From: Leptospiraceae bacterium
GTDB lineage: Bacteria; Spirochaetota; Leptospiria; Leptospirales; Leptonemataceae
Length of the DNA: 64,000 nucleotides
Assembly (NCBI GenBank): GCA_026418015.1
Contig: JAOACE010000026.1
Span: forward strand, 1 to 64,000
Direction: 5' to 3'
The position numbers were made by a program, and so were the translations under genes. Positions 1 to 8,794 of this stretch are shown here, piece after piece (the stretch's first letter is position 1; every line of letters starts with the position of its first letter). Under the pieces are notes generated by a model, which saw only the letters and a list, made by a program, of their open reading frames with translations, made no database searches and was not told where the DNA came from.

Positions 1-539
1 TATATGTTCTTTTTGGATAAAGGTTTGGTACGAAATAATTCTTAAAGGAATTTGTACAGAACCTTGGCTTTTAATTTTAAAAAAGATTTCGTATTCTTGT
101 TGTGGGTTAAAGCTTAAAGGAAATAAAAAATTTCGGTGAGGAATTTCTCTTGTATAGAAATTTCTAAGATCTCCGGTTTCGATTGTTTTTATCATATTAC
201 CAGATTCGAATAAATAAAAATCAATCTCGTCTAATAAAGGATAGTATAGTTCTAATAGAATTTTGCTATTTTGATTCGTAGGATTTTTGATTTTAAAATA
301 AACCCAAAAAGTGCTGTTGGAATAACCAAAGTTGGGGATTTCTTTTTCGGATTTTTTAAATTCAGAAATTTTGGTTTTAATTGTATCGATGGTTTCTTGT
401 TGATTTTTGTCTTCGTATAGATAGAGTTCTTTTCCTATGTATAATTCGTGGAAATTTTCTACTAAAACTGGTGCAATAGTGTTAGCATTAAGAAAAGTAT
501 ACCAAAAAAAAGCTGTAAAAAAAATGATTTTTTTCATAA
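1..539 (-). CDS. 7TMR-DISM sensor protein, N-terminal part (cut by left edge)
   Basis: This open minus-strand frame begins at an ATG at 539 and runs off the left edge; 179 codons are visible. It opens with a signal peptide (MKKIIFFTAFFW, then small residues near 20). The rest is a periplasmic beta-rich domain with the marks of the 7TMR-DISMED2 family: FWVYFKIKN at about residues 78-86, followed by LLELYYPLLDEIDFYL and a GD dipeptide. In this family the domain normally precedes seven membrane helices and a signalling output such as SpoIIE, GGDEF or a histidine kinase; that part lies outside the window. The gene at 32642 has the same kind of sensor followed by 7TM and SpoIIE. No Shine-Dalgarno is visible. 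Family call good; output unknown. Confidence 0.75.
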
Positions 540-631
540 AGAACATAAAATATAGATAGAAAAATTTAGCAATCTTAATTTTTTTTGTGTAAAATTAAAA
601 ATTGATTTCATTTTACCGAAATATTGTTTAG

Positions 632-982
632 ATGAGTAATTGGGCTGTATTATTGATTTCGGGTAGGGGATTGGATCCCAACGAAGTAAATCGAATTTTA
701 AGCATCAAAGCCGATAAGATAAGAACAAATGATATGGACGGAATCGTAATATGGCAATTGAACAGCACATTAGAAGGCAATTCTTCTTTGATGGATCATA
801 TAGAAGATATTCTAAAAAGAATCTACCCTGTAAGAAAACAAATTCATGAACTTTCGACAAAATATCAAATTTCTTTGGTATGTAATGTCGATATAGAAGA
901 ATCCAAAAGAAAGGTTTTAATTCCTCCAAAATACTTAGTCATCTTAGGTTATATAGGTGCACAATTAGAAATCTATGTATAA
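632..982 (+). CDS. DUF4279 family protein
   Basis: This 116-residue cytoplasmic protein has no signal peptide or membrane segment. It matches the layout of the DUF4279 family: a start with a beta strand and GRGLDPNEVNRIL (about residues 11-23), a central strand with DGIVIWQL, an amphipathic helix (DHIEDILKRIYPVRKQIHEL) and a C-terminal strand-helix with LGYIGAQLEIYV. The molecular function of DUF4279 is unknown; no catalytic residues can be named. It lies between divergent and convergent neighbours and is probably transcribed alone. There is no clear Shine-Dalgarno before the ATG. The 11-base gap to the convergent FlaA-like gene shows no hairpin. Confidence 0.75.
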   Translation: MSNWAVLLISGRGLDPNEVNRILSIKADKIRTNDMDGIVIWQLNSTLEGNSSLMDHIEDILKRIYPVRKQIHELSTKYQISLVCNVDIEESKRKVLIPPKYLVILGYIGAQLEIYV

Positions 983-993
983 ATTTATATTAT

Positions 994-1728
994 TTAAAAG
1001 TTATCTAATATCTCTGAACCTGAATATTGTAATTTTTGGGTATTGCTTAAAATTAACAAGTGATCTAATAAAATTTCTCTATTTCCAACAGATGTATTGT
1101 TCGTTGTCTGAATAAAAAATCCGCGAAATTGGTAATAATAAGGCGGTTTATTTAATTTTGGCAGATACGTAAAATTTTTTGGTAGTTGATTTTCGATTCG
1201 CTTCCAACCATTCCAGTTCAATTCTGCAACAAAGATTTTGATTTCTCTACTTCCTACTTTAAAGACGAGAAAGAATTTATCTGGATAGTTTTTGCTGTGT
1301 ATCCATAAAGAATATCGCATAGGTTGACCATAGATATAAATATTTTCTTTTGGGATAATTCGAAAATGCTGTCTTCCAGGTATATCAACGTTGTAATAAA
1401 ACATTAAGGATTTGTCGAAGGTTTTTGTATTTCCCCATCCACTTACTAGTACTTCTTCCAATTCGAAGGCTCTTTTTTGCTCTTTAATAAACGATAATCG
1501 CGGATTTTTATAGACAACCTCTAATTGATGTAAAGGTGTAGGAGGATCATAGACATAGTATTGATTGGTTTCGAAATCGTCTATAACTTGTAATCTTAAA
1601 TTTTCGCTAGTATTTAATAATTGATCCAAAAAATTAACCTGATCGAGTTCTGTTTTTAGAGAATAACGTTCTGCAAAAATACTATTGCTTAGAAATAAAA
1701 TCAACAATAATAGCGAATTTTTTTTCAC
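994..1728 (-). CDS. Flagellar filament outer-layer (FlaA-like) protein
   Basis: The 244-residue product has a cleavable signal peptide (MKKNSLLLLILFLSNSIFA) and no further membrane segment. The body is rich in aromatic beta-strand sequence: VSGWGNTKTF, YNVDIPGRQHFRIIP, IYIYGQPMRYSLWIHSKNYP and ELNWNGWKRIENQLP. This order (an IPG-like turn, a P..I.IYG loop, a SLWVHS-type strand, then a WxGW strand) is what I recall of spirochaetal FlaA sheath proteins, which are exported and coat the periplasmic flagellar core. The length also fits FlaA2-type proteins. The start is GTG at 1728 and the gene follows the unknown gene at 1743-2156 by 14 bases, so the two probably form an operon. The FlaA call rests on remembered similarity, not an alignment. 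Confidence 0.6.
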   Translation of the reverse strand: MKKNSLLLLILFLSNSIFAERYSLKTELDQVNFLDQLLNTSENLRLQVIDDFETNQYYVYDPPTPLHQLEVVYKNPRLSFIKEQKRAFELEEVLVSGWGNTKTFDKSLMFYYNVDIPGRQHFRIIPKENIYIYGQPMRYSLWIHSKNYPDKFFLVFKVGSREIKIFVAELNWNGWKRIENQLPKNFTYLPKLNKPPYYYQFRGFFIQTTNNTSVGNREILLDHLLILSNTQKLQYSGSEILDNF

Positions 1729-1742
1729 TATTTTTATATCGG

Positions 1743-2156
1743 TTAAAAAAGATTTTCGTTAAGATGGTTTTTGATGGTTTGTTTGATAAAATTATGCATT
1801 TCTAAAAAAATTTTATCGTGTTCTTTTAAAATGTCGGGATAATACCATTTGATAATATTCTTATGATAAAAGATTTCGATGTATTCGGTGGGACTTCCCA
1901 TTTTTTTTGATAGTGTATTGATTTGATAGCTTTTGCTTAATTCAATTTTTTCTAAGTAGTGTCGGAATAATAACATTTCGTTTGTGTTTAAATTCAATAG
2001 ATGCTGGAATTGGATTTGATCTTCGTATCCTTTGAGTTTTTTTATTTTGATTAGTCCGTTGGAATAAATTTTAATGACTAATTCTTCGTGATATTCAGGA
2101 GGCAACGTTCCATTATCTTTGTAATAAATGATTTTATAATCTTTATGGGAATCCAT
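1743..2156 (-). CDS. Hypothetical protein, upstream partner of the FlaA-like gene
   Basis: I do not recognise this 137-residue protein. It has no signal peptide, membrane segment or cysteine. It is predicted to begin with beta strands (KIIYYKDNGTLPPEYHEELVIKIYSNGLIKI), then helices including LLLFRHYLEKIEL, and it is lysine- and aromatic-rich at the C-terminus. The layout (opening strand, small-residue turn, long helix, second sheet) resembles small protease-inhibitor-like or immunity-like folds, but no family motif supports that. It lies immediately upstream of the FlaA-like gene on the same strand, so it may be co-expressed with it. The ATG at 2156 has no clear Shine-Dalgarno; a TTGATT box lies about 38 bases upstream. 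Confidence 0.6.
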   Translation of the reverse strand: MDSHKDYKIIYYKDNGTLPPEYHEELVIKIYSNGLIKIKKLKGYEDQIQFQHLLNLNTNEMLLFRHYLEKIELSKSYQINTLSKKMGSPTEYIEIFYHKNIIKWYYPDILKEHDKIFLEMHNFIKQTIKNHLNENLF

Positions 2157-2237
2157 CTTTGGTTATAGATTTAATTTTTTTAAAAATCAATCAAGTTTTT
2201 TTTATCAATCAATAGATTTTTTTGTTAAAGTTTTATT

Positions 2238-4151
2238 TTATATATTTTGGTATTGTGAATTTAGGCGTTCGTATCTTTCTAAATATACTTGAACAACATT
2301 ATCTTCTGGGTTAATTTGATAGATTTCTTTTAATAATACAATCGCATCTTGAATCTTTTTGTTATGGATGAATTCTATGGCTTCTTCGAATTTTTGGAGG
2401 GTTTGAAGTTTTTTTTCGATTTGTTCGTCAGAGTCTACATTAAAGCATTCGTAGATTTGAACGGGTTCTTGTTTTCCTTTAACACGAACTTTTTGGAGTT
2501 TTCTTAAATAATATTTATCTATATTTTTTAATTTTTCTTTAACCGAATCTGTTATTAATATGGGGGTTTTAAAAACTCTGGTAAGTTGTTGAATGCGCGA
2601 AGCTGTGTTTACTGTATCACCAATCACAGTTGTATCGAGTCGTTCTTGCGATCCAACTGTACCTAATATAACTTTATCATAATGGATGCCAATTCCCATA
2701 TCGATGTAAGCAACATTAGGATGCTGAAAAACTTGGTTAAATTCTATCAGTTTTTGTCGCATTTCTATTGCAGAATCCAAAGGAAATGGACAGGCATGTT
2801 CACATTCATAGAGAAAAAAAGCCATAATTTCGTCACCGATAAATTTATCGATAATGCCTCCATTTTTAATGATGATAGGATTCATCATTTCGAAAAATAG
2901 GTTTAAAAATTCGAATGTACCTCTTGGCGACATCATTTCCGAAAGACTAGAAAAATTTACTATATCGCAGAACATAATAGATAATTCTACCTCTTTGGAA
3001 TCCCCTTTGTTTATATCGTATAGATGTTCTTTTTCTAAAAGGGTACCATAATGTAATGGTACAAATCGCGCAAAGGAATCTACAATAAATTCAATCCTTT
3101 CTACATAATTGTTAATTTCTTGAACCATTCGATTAAAATTTTTTGTAAGTATTCCTAATTCGTCATTAGAAAATGTATATAACTTAACATGATAATTTCT
3201 GTTTGCAACTTCTATACTTGCTCTGGTTAATTTTTTTATGGGTTTTAATAGATACGAAGAAATTTCATAAAAAGAAAAAAATATAATTATAGCAATCATT
3301 AAACCTAATAATACAAAATATATTTTGATTTTTTGCAGTTGATTGTATTGGGATTTTGCATCGAAATCCAAAGCTAAAACGCCAAGAAAGTTTTTATCAT
3401 AATCAATAAGATGAATATAACAAGAAAGAAACGTTCCCCATTGATCGCGATAAAAATCTTTGTTACAACCCATCGTTTTGTTTGTAATTGCTTCTTGTAG
3501 GGCGGGCATTTCGGATATGTTATAGATAGCGCCGATAAATTCTCCCTCTTCGTCTTCGTCGATTTTTCCGTTGTTGTTGATGTCTGCTTTTTCCATATCA
3601 GAATCGGATAAAAACATAGCAAAATTCGAGTTTGGATCATTTGGTATGGGAATTAAAATATATGCAAACCTAATCAAGGGAGGATGTTTTATATCATAAA
3701 ATTTGAGTTCGTAAAAATCTTTTAATGGGATATTATCGGGTATACTGCTTGCTTTGATTTTTCTTAAAATTTGAACGACGAATTGAGATTCCTTAGTATA
3801 ATACAATGTTTGGTGTTCTTTTTCTTCTAGAATTTCTTGTTTTTCTCCTGGCGGTATATTTTGGATTTCTTTTAAAAGATTCGGATTGATGTTTAATTTT
3901 TCTTGCCATTTGAATTCTACGTTTTGTTTTAATTTTTTTAAATTTTCCATACCTTGTTTTTGGAAAAAAAGCACACCAGATTTTCCTACATTCAATATTT
4001 GTTGTTGGAGGGATTGTATGATTGTGTTTTTTGCGAAAATATTTAAAGAAAACAATATAAGTGCTGCAAATCCCATTGTAAAAAGACTAAAAATCAAGGC
4101 TACTTTTAGAGAAAAGGAAATCGATAAAAGTTTTTGTTTAAATCTATTCAT
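2238..4151 (-). CDS. Membrane adenylate cyclase (class III) with HAMP and periplasmic sensor
   Basis: The protein has about 637 residues from the ATG at 4151; a TTG nine codons earlier (4178) is possible but lies in a promoter-like region. Counted from the ATG: TM1 about 16-40, a periplasmic sensor about 41-270, TM2 about 275-297, HAMP to about 350, and a class III cyclase domain about 387-570. FCDIVNFSSL and GDEIMAFF supply the two metal-binding aspartates. The lysine in IDKFIGDE is the adenine-specifying position, and NTASR carries the transition-state Asn and Arg. The product should therefore be cAMP. The sensor contains a 12-residue loop fitting the EF-hand consensus (residues 190-201). 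The C-terminal 60 residues are helical and TPR-like. A perfect TTGACA at 4186-4181 is the likely -35 element. Confidence 0.9.
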   Translation of the reverse strand: MNRFKQKLLSISFSLKVALIFSLFTMGFAALILFSLNIFAKNTIIQSLQQQILNVGKSGVLFFQKQGMENLKKLKQNVEFKWQEKLNINPNLLKEIQNIPPGEKQEILEEKEHQTLYYTKESQFVVQILRKIKASSIPDNIPLKDFYELKFYDIKHPPLIRFAYILIPIPNDPNSNFAMFLSDSDMEKADINNNGKIDEDEEGEFIGAIYNISEMPALQEAITNKTMGCNKDFYRDQWGTFLSCYIHLIDYDKNFLGVLALDFDAKSQYNQLQKIKIYFVLLGLMIAIIIFFSFYEISSYLLKPIKKLTRASIEVANRNYHVKLYTFSNDELGILTKNFNRMVQEINNYVERIEFIVDSFARFVPLHYGTLLEKEHLYDINKGDSKEVELSIMFCDIVNFSSLSEMMSPRGTFEFLNLFFEMMNPIIIKNGGIIDKFIGDEIMAFFLYECEHACPFPLDSAIEMRQKLIEFNQVFQHPNVAYIDMGIGIHYDKVILGTVGSQERLDTTVIGDTVNTASRIQQLTRVFKTPILITDSVKEKLKNIDKYYLRKLQKVRVKGKQEPVQIYECFNVDSDEQIEKKLQTLQKFEEAIEFIHNKKIQDAIVLLKEIYQINPEDNVVQVYLERYERLNSQYQNI

Positions 4152-4372
4152 AATGTAAAAAATGACAAAATCAACCAAAATGTCAATCTTAAAAATATTT
4201 TATAAACATAATTGAATAGTATTTTTTTAAATTTAAAATATAAAATATATATAAAATTATTTATTGACTTTTAATCAATTGTAATCTTGTAAGATAAATT
4301 AAAGATAAAATAGATTTTTTAAGTCTTTATTCTAAAATAACTTGAATTGACTTTTATTATTTTACAATTTTT

Positions 4373-5485
4373 ATGGCAGTAATGCCGTATCAGAACAAAA
4401 CAAAAGCTGTTGTGGTTTTAGAAAATGGAGATTTCTACATAGGGAATTTTTTTGGTTATCCCAAAAAGTCCTTAGGGGAGGTTTGTTTTAACACATCGAT
4501 GACGGGGTATCAGGAAATTTTAACCGATCCCTCTTACTATGGGCAGATCGTTGTAATGACCTATCCGATGATTGGTAATTATGGGATTTACGAAGGATAT
4601 TCGCAATCAGAAAAGGTTCAATGCTTTGGTTTTATCGTAAAAAAATACGTCAAACATCCATCGAATTTTATTTCGCAGATAACCCTAGAAGAATTTTTGA
4701 TTCAAAATCAAACGCCTGCAGTAGAAAACATTGATACGCGAAAGTTAGTACTCACATTACGGAATCAAGGTGTAATGAGGGGGGGGATTTTTCCCGATCA
4801 GGCTTCTTTTAAAAAAGAAATGCTCGACGAAGTTCTTTCTATACCACCTATGGCTGGATTAGATTTAGCCTCGAAGGTATCTACGAAAAAATCTTATAGA
4901 TATAGCACAACAGAAAAAAAATATAAAATTGCTGTATTGGATTACGGTGTCAAAAAAAGTATTTTGCGATATTTAGACGAAGCAGGTTTCGAGGTTCATG
5001 TATTTCCTTCGCACACTCATGCAGAAGATATCAAACACTTTGATGCTTTTTTTCTTTCGAATGGTCCTGGTGATCCTGCGGCTACTGTTTATGCCATAGA
5101 AAATGTAAAAATTCTTTTAACGTTTAAAAAACCCATCTTTGGTATTTGTTTAGGGCACCAAATATTAGGATTATCAAGAGGTTGGAAGACGTATAAATTA
5201 AAGTTTGGTCATAGAGGGGGCAATCAACCTGTAATGGATATTCGCACAAAAAAGGTAGAAATTACTGCTCAAAATCATGGATTTGCTGTAGAAACAAAAG
5301 ATCAAGCAGATTTAGAAATTATTTACGTGAATTTAAACGATCAAACCATTGAAGGGTTTAAAGATAAAGAATTTCCCATATTAAGTGTACAACACCATCC
5401 CGAAGCAAGTCCTGGACCAAACGATGCAAAGCATATTTTTAAAGACTTTTATTTAATGGTAGAAAAATTTTATGAAAATCAATAA
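4373..5485 (+). CDS. carA: Carbamoyl-phosphate synthase small (glutaminase) subunit
   Basis: CarA hydrolyses glutamine and channels ammonia to CarB to make carbamoyl phosphate for pyrimidine and arginine synthesis. The 370 residues match the usual length. The N-terminal CPSase domain shows CFNTSMTGYQEILTDPSY (38-55) and ENIDTRKL (118-125). The C-terminal class I glutamine amidotransferase has the nucleophile Cys259 in GICLGHQ and the His342/Glu344 pair in QHHPEASPGP. carB is not in the window. The annotated ATG has no Shine-Dalgarno. A second ATG at 4382 is also possible, since TTGAAT (4342-4347) and TACAAT (4363-4368) form a promoter-like pair directly before it. The 3' end overlaps the next gene by 14 bases. 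Confidence 0.96.
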   Translation: MAVMPYQNKTKAVVVLENGDFYIGNFFGYPKKSLGEVCFNTSMTGYQEILTDPSYYGQIVVMTYPMIGNYGIYEGYSQSEKVQCFGFIVKKYVKHPSNFISQITLEEFLIQNQTPAVENIDTRKLVLTLRNQGVMRGGIFPDQASFKKEMLDEVLSIPPMAGLDLASKVSTKKSYRYSTTEKKYKIAVLDYGVKKSILRYLDEAGFEVHVFPSHTHAEDIKHFDAFFLSNGPGDPAATVYAIENVKILLTFKKPIFGICLGHQILGLSRGWKTYKLKFGHRGGNQPVMDIRTKKVEITAQNHGFAVETKDQADLEIIYVNLNDQTIEGFKDKEFPILSVQHHPEASPGPNDAKHIFKDFYLMVEKFYENQ

Positions 5486-6458
5486 AAATTTTTATATTAT
5501 TATTTTATTATTTTCTATTATTTTTTGTAGTAGCTCAAAAAAAACCAAGAAAATCGAGCAAACACAAATAGACGAAATTCAGTTGGGAGAACAAGTCAAT
5601 TCTATCTACATGGTGGTAGGAAAGAAAGCTATCACTAAGATAGAAATGGAAAGAATGACTAAATTAGTAGGGTTTATCTCCAAAGTAGAAAATCGCAAAA
5701 TAAACTCTGAAGATTTTTTGATAGAGATGCTGATTATAGAACAGATAGCAGAACAAGAATCCATTATTGTAAACGAAGAACGCGTTAATAACGAAATAGA
5801 AAAACGAAGAATTGCAGCGAATTTAAAAACAGTCGATGAATTTAAAAATATCCTAGAAAAAGAGACTGGTCTTCCTTTCGATTTATGGAAAGATGTATTA
5901 AGATATCAATTATTAAAGCAACTGATTATACAAATTCAAATTTCGGTTCCACAACCAACCGATAAAGAAATCGAAGATTTTTACAATAAACACAGAAAAG
6001 ACATTGGAATCGAGGTTTTATACAGAGAAATTGTATTTCCAAAGACCTATACCATTCAAGACGAAAAGAATATCTACGAAATTGTAAAATCTACGTATAA
6101 TCAAATTCAGAGCAACCCCAATGGTTTTGCAGAAATTGCTAAAAATCTAAAAGAAAATGTTTCTCCTTATAAAGCGGGTGGTGGTATACGTTTATGGACA
6201 CCGATTGTAGATATTGCGAGAGAGGATCAAGCAGTGGCAGGTGCATTGTTTCAGCTACCAGTGGGAAGCATTTCTCCTATTTTTAAAAATCAAAGTGGGC
6301 AATATGTAATCCTTAAAATAGAAGGAAAAAGACCAATTCCATTAGAAAAAGTTCAAGAATTAATTCGTTCGCGATTATACTACGATAAAGCAGAAGAAGC
6401 TTTCCAAAATTGGTTAGAACAAAAAAAACGCAATCTTATCATAAAAAAAATTGCATAA
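5472..6458 (+). CDS. SurA/PrsA-like parvulin-type peptidyl-prolyl isomerase, possible lipoprotein
   Basis: The 328-residue exported protein starts with a hydrophobic signal sequence ending in FSIIFCSSS. Cys19 could be a lipidated cysteine of a relaxed spirochaetal lipobox, but Phe at -1 makes this uncertain. The N-terminal half is helical and SurA_N-like (LIEMLIIEQIAEQE, LRYQLLKQLI). A PpiC/parvulin domain follows at about 175-290, with the typical YREIVFP, FAEIAKNL, AGGGIRLW and GSISPIFKNQSGQYVILKI segments. Such proteins help outer-membrane and periplasmic proteins fold by cis-trans isomerising prolyl bonds. It overlaps the end of carA by 14 bases and is followed almost at once by the spiro-SPASM gene, so all may be cotranscribed. 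Confidence 0.85.
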   Translation: MKINKNFYIIILLFSIIFCSSSKKTKKIEQTQIDEIQLGEQVNSIYMVVGKKAITKIEMERMTKLVGFISKVENRKINSEDFLIEMLIIEQIAEQESIIVNEERVNNEIEKRRIAANLKTVDEFKNILEKETGLPFDLWKDVLRYQLLKQLIIQIQISVPQPTDKEIEDFYNKHRKDIGIEVLYREIVFPKTYTIQDEKNIYEIVKSTYNQIQSNPNGFAEIAKNLKENVSPYKAGGGIRLWTPIVDIAREDQAVAGALFQLPVGSISPIFKNQSGQYVILKIEGKRPIPLEKVQELIRSRLYYDKAEEAFQNWLEQKKRNLIIKKIA

Positions 6459-6459
6459 C

Positions 6460-8043
6460 ATGTTAAGTGAACTATCCGACAGAAAGATCGATTTTGCAAT
6501 CATACATTTAAACATAGAAAATTATGATATCAATTTATTTAATTTATTTTTAAATAAATTAAAACAAATTTTATTAGAGGTTTCGAACCAAACTTTTAGA
6601 AATAACCTAAAAATCTTCCTACCCGAAAAATTTCCTCTGTATTTTGTTAGCGAAAATCAAATCAACATAACAAATATAAAGCATGATTTTTTTGAATTTA
6701 ATTTTCTTAAAGCCTTTTCTCTACAAGAGGCAGTATTGAAAATTTCTCCTGCTATACCTAAAAATATCGAAGAACAAATCCACCAACAACAAGAACATAT
6801 CGTTATCCAAGAACAGCATGATTGTTTTTTGTATTTCGAAGCGATTGCACCATTTCTCGACATAGAACATAGTGTAAAGTTGATTTTGGATCATTTTACC
6901 TATTTAGCAGAATATACTTATTCGGATGTGGCAGTTTCTGGTTTTTTACCCATTGTTTGCAACGTAGAACTTGCCAAAAGAATTACCATAAACGAAGAAA
7001 AATATTTTTGGAATTGGTCTGATTTCTTGTTGCGAAATACGCAGACCTTGGATTTAGAAATCTACTATATTGAACCCGATTATAGAAAATATCGCATACG
7101 TTTTGATTTATATAACGATCGATTCCAACAAATCTGTAAAAATATCGTAGAATATAAAAGCGATATTACTTACAGAGAAATTCAATCCATCTTCGAAAAA
7201 AACATCGATTTGATTCGTATTGCTCCTTCGTACATTGAGTTGGAACTTACTACAAGAAATGATTTAAACCCAAAAGTATATCCCAAAAATCCTCAATTTT
7301 ACGAACTTTCGATTATACAGATAAAAAAAATCCTCGAAGATTTAAAAGAATTCCAACTAAAAAGATCGTTTACTTTGTCTTTATCGGGAACAGGGGAACC
7401 CTTTTTATACAAAGAATTAATAAACGTTTTAGAAATGGCAATTGCTTCTGAACTTTTTCATACCATTTATATAGAAACGTTTTTATACGAAATTCAACCC
7501 GAAGTAATCGATTTCATAAAAGATCATCAAAAACAAATCTCATTGATTGTTAAACTTCCTACCTTAAACGAAGAACTTTATCAAGAATTGATGGGGATAA
7601 ATCAAATTCCAAAAATAAAAAAACACTTAGAACAAATCAATTTCTTAAATGTTTATGCAGAGATTCTTCGTATACAACAAGTAGAAGAAGAATTGGATAG
7701 TTATTTTGATTTTTTTAAAAATTCTTCGATAAAACCTTTTGTAGGACGATATAACAGGTATGGCAATTTATTGGAAGATTTTAGTGTGGTGGATTTAGAA
7801 CCATTAGAAAAAGATTATTGTAGAAGTTTGATGTTTCATTTATTTATCAATGCTAATGGTAAAGTTCCCATTTGTAGACAAGATATTTTATGTAATTACA
7901 AAAGTTATGATATAAATCAACTATCTTTAAAAGAAATTTTTGATGATTTAAAAAAATATTATATAGATTTTATTAATAAAAATTATAATCAAATATTACC
8001 TCTTTGTGGAAGCTGTAAAGATTGGTATGTCTTTTTGGGATAA
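6460..8043 (+). CDS. Spiro-SPASM-type protein: radical-SAM-like fold without cluster cysteines, C-terminal SPASM domain
   Basis: From the ATG at 6460 the product has 527 residues; a TTG three codons earlier is less likely. The N-terminal 250 residues have no recognised domain. The second half looks like a radical SAM barrel: ELELTTRNDLNP (about 261-272), then LSGTGEPFL (308-316), equivalent to the GGEP strand. Where the cluster-binding CxxxCxxC should be, the residues are Asn267, Pro271 and Tyr274, so no AdoMet cluster can form there. The C-terminus keeps a SPASM-like set of cysteines (454, 472, 478, 516, 519). This fits the spirochaete-restricted spiro-SPASM family as I recall it. It overlaps the SpsF-like gene by 17 bases, which suggests a sugar- or glycan-related role. 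Function unknown. Confidence 0.7.
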   Translation: MLSELSDRKIDFAIIHLNIENYDINLFNLFLNKLKQILLEVSNQTFRNNLKIFLPEKFPLYFVSENQINITNIKHDFFEFNFLKAFSLQEAVLKISPAIPKNIEEQIHQQQEHIVIQEQHDCFLYFEAIAPFLDIEHSVKLILDHFTYLAEYTYSDVAVSGFLPIVCNVELAKRITINEEKYFWNWSDFLLRNTQTLDLEIYYIEPDYRKYRIRFDLYNDRFQQICKNIVEYKSDITYREIQSIFEKNIDLIRIAPSYIELELTTRNDLNPKVYPKNPQFYELSIIQIKKILEDLKEFQLKRSFTLSLSGTGEPFLYKELINVLEMAIASELFHTIYIETFLYEIQPEVIDFIKDHQKQISLIVKLPTLNEELYQELMGINQIPKIKKHLEQINFLNVYAEILRIQQVEEELDSYFDFFKNSSIKPFVGRYNRYGNLLEDFSVVDLEPLEKDYCRSLMFHLFINANGKVPICRQDILCNYKSYDINQLSLKEIFDDLKKYYIDFINKNYNQILPLCGSCKDWYVFLG

Positions 8044-8794
8044 TTATAACATCGATTCAAGGGTTGCTATATTAATTCAAGCGAGAACTACATCACAACG
8101 TTTACCTAAAAAAGTACTATTGCCATTAAGTTTAGAAGATCAAACCCAAACAGTGATTGAATGGATTTATGAACGTCTAAAAAAAACTCTTCTATCGAAT
8201 ATTTATTTTGTTATACCCGAAGAAGATAGAGATTTAATCGATTTTCTCGAAAAAAAATCCCTTCCTTTTTTTTGTGGACCATTAGAAGATGTAAGAAGAC
8301 GTTATATATTAGCAGCAGAATACTTGAAGGTTGAAATCATCGTTCGGGCAACAGCAGATAATCCTTTTGTAGAACCTTCTTTGGTATTACCAACCATCCG
8401 AGAATTAATCGAAGAAAATTTAGATTTATTTTCTTTTGTTGGACTTCCCATTGGCGTTTCCGTAGAAGCCTTTACTCTTCAATCTTTAAAAAAAGGGGAA
8501 GAAGAATTAAATGATCCCTTATACAAAGAGCATGTAAGCTTGCATATTAAAAAAAATCCTCATCTATTTCGGTTTAATCATAAAGAATATAAGGAATTTA
8601 TAAATTATATTAATAAAAAAAACATAAATGTTCTACCGCGCTTGACATTAGACGAAAAGGAAGATTATCAAGTATTTAAAAATGTTTATAAAAAATTAAA
8701 AAAAGATTTTTCTATATTCAATGTGATGGAATTATATCTTCGAGAACCAGAGATATTTTTAGGCAACATGCATGTCCAACAAAGAAAGTTTTAA
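8027..8794 (+). CDS. SpsF-like nucleotidyltransferase (NTP-sugar transferase family)
   Basis: The 255-residue protein (ATG at 8027; a GTG at 8006 is also in frame) belongs to the CMP-sugar/SpsF cytidylyltransferase group. The N-terminal signature AILIQARTTSQRLPKKVL (about 12-29) is the nucleotide-binding loop, with Arg and Lys contacting the triphosphate. VRATADNPF (about 103-111) carries the metal-binding aspartate. The family activates acidic or amino sugars as CMP or related nucleotides for surface glycans or for flagellin glycosylation. It overlaps both neighbours (17 bases upstream, 23 downstream), so it is translationally coupled to the spiro-SPASM gene and the SpsG-like gene. The exact sugar substrate cannot be told from the sequence. 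Confidence 0.8.
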   Translation: MSFWDNYNIDSRVAILIQARTTSQRLPKKVLLPLSLEDQTQTVIEWIYERLKKTLLSNIYFVIPEEDRDLIDFLEKKSLPFFCGPLEDVRRRYILAAEYLKVEIIVRATADNPFVEPSLVLPTIRELIEENLDLFSFVGLPIGVSVEAFTLQSLKKGEEELNDPLYKEHVSLHIKKNPHLFRFNHKEYKEFINYINKKNINVLPRLTLDEKEDYQVFKNVYKKLKKDFSIFNVMELYLREPEIFLGNMHVQQRKF

